Assembly (NCBI GenBank): GCA_016202915.1
Contig: JACQNT010000063.1
Span: 1 to 9,459, forward strand
DNA length: 9,459 nucleotides
Source: Acidobacteriota bacterium
GTDB taxonomy: Bacteria; Acidobacteriota; Polarisedimenticolia; Gp22-AA2
Reading direction: 5' to 3'
The notes beneath the pieces were generated by a model that worked only from the letters and a program-made list of their open reading frames with translations, was not told the DNA's origin and searched no databases. Positions 7,401 through 9,459 of this stretch are shown piece after piece. A program made the position numbers and the translations under genes. The first letter of the stretch is position 1. Each line of letters begins with the position of its first letter.

Positions 7401-7839
7401 GTGGAACCCCCCATCCGCCCGACAGTGAGGGGCCCCGCGGCGTCCCGTCCCGGACGGCGCCCGACGGCCCCCGACCGCCCCCGGCCGCGCCGGCCGCCCC
7501 TCCCGCTCCGCGCAGGGAAGATCGCGGGGAGCGCTCCTCCCCGCAACCGGCCGCCGGTGGCGGCGCGTGGCCGGGGGCCGCGCCGCGCGCCGCGATCCCG
7601 GCCCGCCCCTGGCACGCCGTCTGCACCGTGCCCCGGACGGCCGGGGCGCACGGGACGGCGCGCGGCCGGCAGCGGCCGATGGGCCGCATCGAGGAACTCA
7701 TGACCTTGGGGGAGTTGCGGGGTGGACCACAACAACCGATCGGCTCTCCACCCGGAAGGTCCATCCCGTTCCACGACGCGGATGGGGGATCCGGAGATCC
7801 CCCCTCCCCCAAGATTCACCTTTTCGAGAAGGAGGGACC
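7401..7839. other. Non-coding GC-rich region before the comEA-like gene
   Basis: I see no credible gene in these 440 bases; open frames exist on both strands but are Arg/Pro/Gly-rich with no recognisable motif. The plus strand is markedly C-rich, for example 7467-7505, giving G-runs on the minus strand, although one intervening loop is too long for a standard G-quadruplex. A GC hairpin pairs GGCGC (7562-7566) with GCGCC (7580-7584) and GGCC (7569-7572) with GGCC (7576-7579), with no T-tract after it. Another hairpin at 7784-7803 is listed separately. No clear sigma70 promoter was found, though the downstream gene must be transcribed from somewhere in this stretch or by read-through from serA. 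Confidence 0.4.
7784..7803 (+). promoter_or_regulatory. Perfect 8-bp hairpin in the leader of the comEA-like gene
   Basis: GGGGGATC (7784-7791) pairs with GATCCCCC (7796-7803) around a four-base loop CGGA. It lies 36 nt before the start codon of the comEA-like gene and about 27 nt before its ribosome binding site. There is no T-tract, so it is a weak candidate for a terminator; a 5'-end mRNA stabiliser or an attenuating leader structure is as likely. Confidence 0.35.
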
Positions 7840-8142
7840 ATGAAACGGAGGGATCTCAGGCTACTGGGCACGGCGTTGCTGATCGCCATCGCGACCCTGG
7901 CGATGCTGCCGCGGGCGGCCGCCGCCACGCCGCCGGCGAACGACAAGATCAACATCAACACGGCGGGGGTCGAGGAGTTGGTGACGCTCCCCGGCATCGG
8001 CAGGGTGTACGCCGAACGGATCGTCGAGTACCGCCAGAAGAACGGCCCTTTCAAGAAGGTGGAGGACATCCTGAACGTGCGCGGCGTCGGCGAGAAGACG
8101 TTCGAGAAGATCAAGGACCGCCTCACGGTCGGGAAGAACTGA
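7840..8142 (+). CDS. Secreted ComEA-like helix-hairpin-helix DNA-binding protein
   Basis: The 100-residue protein has a Sec signal peptide (KRR at 2-4, hydrophobic core about 8-23, AAAA at 26-29 as probable cleavage site), followed by a single ComEA-type domain: INTAGVEELVTLPGIG (39-54), AERIVEYRQKNGPF (58-71), and a second hairpin with NVRGVGEKTFEKIKDRL (79-95). This domain binds double-stranded DNA without sequence preference; in competent bacteria ComEA is the periplasmic receptor that ratchets incoming DNA. Here the domain would sit in the periplasm, without a membrane anchor, as in Gram-negative ComEA. The ATG has a strong AGGAGG at 7830-7835, only 4 nt away. A longer open frame from 7567 is excluded by the signal peptide and ribosome binding site. 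The next gene, a pseudopilin, begins within the stop codon. Orthology to ComEA is likely but small HhH proteins of other roles exist. Confidence 0.85.
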   Translation: MKRRDLRLLGTALLIAIATLAMLPRAAAATPPANDKININTAGVEELVTLPGIGRVYAERIVEYRQKNGPFKKVEDILNVRGVGEKTFEKIKDRLTVGKN

Positions 8143-8732
8143 GACGGCGCGAGGGCGGCTTCTCCCTTCCGGAGGCCGCCCTCGCGCTGCTGCTGATCGG
8201 GCTGCTCGCCGCCGCCGCGGCCCCTTCCCTGTTCGCGGCCCTCTCCCGCGCCCGCGTCGGCGCCGCGGCCCGGGAGCTCGCGCAGGACCTCGCGCGCCTG
8301 CGGAGCGAGGCGATCGCCGGCGGCCGGAACACGGCGATGCGCCTCAACTGGTCCTCTGGCGCGTACCGCTACGCGTTTTACGCCGACGGCGACGCTGACG
8401 GCGTGCGGGGAGACGACATCGGCGCCGGCCGCGATCCCCTGATCGGCGGGGCCCGCGATCTGCGTTCCCGCTACGAAGGGATCGACTTCGGCCTCCTGGA
8501 GGCGGCCATCCCGGAGGTGCCTCCGGGCCATGGAAGTCTCGCCCCGTTCGCCGACCCGATCCGCTTCGGCCGTTCCGACATCATCAGCTTCTCCCCCCGG
8601 GGCACGTCGAGCAGCGGCACGCTGTACGTGAGCGACGGCCGCAGCACGGTCGTGGCCGTCGTGCTGTACGGGGGGACGGGTCGGATCAGGATCTGGCGCT
8701 TCGACAGGGACCTCGGGCGCTGGTCCCGCTGA
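8139..8732 (+). CDS. GspH/FimT-type pseudopilin with a CTG start
   Basis: This is a type IV pilin-like minor pilin or type II secretion pseudopilin. Read from CTG 8139 it has 197 residues: a seven-residue leader RRREGG after the initiator, a prepilin peptidase site between Gly7 and Phe8, mature FSLPE with the conserved Glu5, a hydrophobic helix to about residue 35, and an amphipathic helix to about 60. The globular part has the GspH/FimT pattern: a YADGDADGVRGDD loop (81-93), IISFSPRGTSSSGTLYVSDG (148-167), and a basic end with GRIR (181-184). No ATG, GTG or TTG lies near the leader: the frame is open upstream, but that stretch overlaps the comEA-like gene and looks like shadow. CTG overlaps the preceding TGA (CTGA), so translation probably depends on reinitiation; only a weak GGGA precedes it. 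A sequencing error is possible. FimT proteins bind DNA in transformation, which fits the neighbour. Confidence 0.78.
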   Translation: MRRREGGFSLPEAALALLLIGLLAAAAAPSLFAALSRARVGAAARELAQDLARLRSEAIAGGRNTAMRLNWSSGAYRYAFYADGDADGVRGDDIGAGRDPLIGGARDLRSRYEGIDFGLLEAAIPEVPPGHGSLAPFADPIRFGRSDIISFSPRGTSSSGTLYVSDGRSTVVAVVLYGGTGRIRIWRFDRDLGRWSR

Positions 8733-8747
8733 GGAGCTCAGCGCCCG
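8714..8747. terminator. Inverted repeat across convergent gene ends, possible bidirectional terminator
   Basis: CGGGCGCTG (8714-8722) is complementary to CAGCGCCCG (8739-8747), a 9-bp perfect stem with a 16-nt loop. It contains both stop codons: TGA of the pseudopilin gene and, on the other strand, that of the HAD gene. No T-run follows on either strand, so it would be an imperfect intrinsic terminator, as is common in GC-rich genomes. Part of each arm is coding. Confidence 0.4.
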
Positions 8748-9388
8748 GAGAGCACGGGCAGGATCGACAGCAGGTCGGAAAAGCGGTGCAGGAGCCGGTC
8801 CGGCCGCCCCTGCAGGAGCACCTCGCGGGACGCCGACCCGGTCGGCACGGCGTAGACGGCCACCCCGGCGCGCTGCGCCACCTCGATGTCCAGGAGCATG
8901 TCCCCGACGTACACCACCTCGTCGGGCGCCAGCCCGATCCGCATCATGATGATCTCCAGCATCTCGGGGTCCGGCTTGGGCCTCTCCACGTCGTTCGGAC
9001 CGAGGACCTCGGCGAACAGGTGCTCCATCTCCAGCGCCTTGAGGATGTCGCGGGCGAAGTAGGAAGGCTTGTTGCTGGCGATCGCCATCCGGTAACCGCG
9101 CCGGTCCAGCTCGTCCAGGGTCTCCTTCACCTGAGGCAGAATCTTCGTCTTGCGCTCGCAGATCCTGGCGTAGTTCTGGCGGAACAGCCGGACTCCGTCC
9201 TCCACCTGATCCGGCCCGATGGCCTTCTCGATCAGATGCTCAAGGCCGTGGCCGACCATCGTCGTGACGTTCGCCGTTTCGAGGGGGGGCAGGGAACGGG
9301 AAGCCCTCACCTCGTTGAGGCTCTCGGCGATCGCCTCGTAGGAATCGATGAGCGTGCCGTCGAAGTCGAAGATGAGACCGCGGATCAA
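8738..9388 (-). CDS. HAD hydrolase, phosphoglycolate phosphatase-like
   Basis: This 216-residue cytosolic phosphatase of the haloacid dehalogenase superfamily has all four motifs: DFDGT (8-12, nucleophile Asp8 and acid/base Asp10), SNKP with Ser105, the Lys of RPKPDP (Lys138), and GDMLLD (162-167) for magnesium. Residues about 15-85 form a small helical cap (subtype C1), as in Gph and PpaX. Phosphoglycolate, pyrophosphate or another small phosphate ester are possible substrates; family members are promiscuous, so I do not assign one. The start is TTG (CAA at 9386-9388 on the plus strand), supported by AAAAGGA seven bases upstream (9396-9402) and by an N terminus directly before the nucleophile motif. 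It has its own promoter and converges on the pseudopilin gene with a 5-nt gap, so it is independent of both operons. Confidence 0.9.
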   Translation of the reverse strand: MIRGLIFDFDGTLIDSYEAIAESLNEVRASRSLPPLETANVTTMVGHGLEHLIEKAIGPDQVEDGVRLFRQNYARICERKTKILPQVKETLDELDRRGYRMAIASNKPSYFARDILKALEMEHLFAEVLGPNDVERPKPDPEMLEIIMMRIGLAPDEVVYVGDMLLDIEVAQRAGVAVYAVPTGSASREVLLQGRPDRLLHRFSDLLSILPVLSGR

Positions 9389-9413
9389 AAGGGGGTCCTT
9401 TTGGGCGGCCGCG

Positions 9414-9443
9414 ATCCTAGCATTCTCTCACGGAGCGGATCAA
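9414..9443 (-). promoter_or_regulatory. Candidate extended -10 promoter of the HAD gene
   Basis: Read on the minus strand, TTGATC (9438-9443) and TAGGAT (9414-9419) are 18 nt apart, with TGC directly before the -10 hexamer. Each hexamer matches four of six consensus positions. Transcription would start near 9407, about 20 nt before the TTG start codon and just upstream of the AAAAGGA ribosome binding site. Identified by eye. Confidence 0.45.
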
Positions 9444-9459
9444 GTTGGTCGGGCGGGGA

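Noticed and set aside
5503..7812. 769-codon minus-strand ORF, and other long antisense ORFs (17-1531, 2950-4344, 4469-5536)
   Set aside because: They lie opposite strong motif-bearing genes and have Arg/Gly/Pro/His-rich composition, typical of antisense frames in GC-rich DNA; no domain is recognisable.
7722..8138. Start of the pseudopilin at GTG 7722
   Set aside because: This would put more than 130 unrelated residues before the prepilin leader and bury the signal; the stretch is the shadow of the comEA-like gene and its leader.
8100..8160. Programmed -1 frameshift fusing the comEA-like protein to the pseudopilin
   Set aside because: No X XXY YYZ slippery heptamer is present at the junction, and a fused product would place the prepilin leader internally, preventing normal processing.
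8738..9388. HAD protein as the missing phosphoserine phosphatase (SerB) of the serine pathway
   Set aside because: Its motifs and cap fit the phosphoglycolate phosphatase/PpaX type, it is divergent in strand from serA with its own promoter, and nothing in the sequence points to phosphoserine.
1..9459. CRISPR arrays, insertion sequences, integrases, rRNA genes or phage genes
   Set aside because: No regularly spaced repeats, transposase or integrase motifs, terminal inverted repeats or RNA gene signatures were seen; this is mainly a housekeeping region.

Overview
The window is GC-rich throughout, roughly 70% by eye, with strong G/C bias at third codon positions. It comes from a diderm (Gram-negative type) bacterium: it carries RseP with two PDZ domains, a type IV pilin-like protein, a secreted ComEA-like protein and what looks like the end of an outer-membrane beta-barrel. 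Gene order and composition would fit Acidobacteriota or a similar environmental high-GC lineage, but no rRNA or other decisive phylogenetic marker is present, so this placement is inference only.

Region 1 (1-346) has no convincing gene. It ends in a plausible extended -10 promoter just upstream of uppS. Region 2 (347-7179) is one tightly packed plus-strand operon: uppS, cdsA, dxr, rseP, a class V aminotransferase and serA. The first four form the widespread envelope/isoprenoid cluster: undecaprenyl diphosphate synthase, CDP-diacylglycerol synthase, the first committed MEP-pathway enzyme, and the site-2 protease. The last two genes make a serine-synthesis pair joined by a GTGA stop/start overlap. 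Junctions inside the operon are 19 nt, then a 1-nt overlap, a 4-nt overlap, a gap of 7 or 46 nt depending on the aminotransferase start, and a 4-nt overlap, so co-transcription and translational coupling are likely. Metabolically, CdsA makes CDP-diacylglycerol and the serine branch makes L-serine, the two substrates of phosphatidylserine synthase, which may explain the grouping.

Region 3 (7176-7839) is mostly non-coding. It holds a short minus-strand ORF that resembles the last part of an outer-membrane beta-barrel protein, tail to tail with serA and apparently missing its 5' part. A C-rich stretch of about 440 nt with hairpins follows. Region 4 (7840-8732) is a two-gene unit: a secreted ComEA-like helix-hairpin-helix protein and a GspH/FimT-type pseudopilin. 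The only start codon that gives the pseudopilin a normal prepilin leader is a CTG overlapping the comEA-like stop. The pair suggests DNA uptake or a type IV pilus function. Region 5 (8738-9388, minus strand) is a HAD phosphatase of the phosphoglycolate phosphatase type, with a TTG start, a good ribosome binding site and a recognisable promoter. Its 3' end converges on the pseudopilin gene across an inverted repeat.
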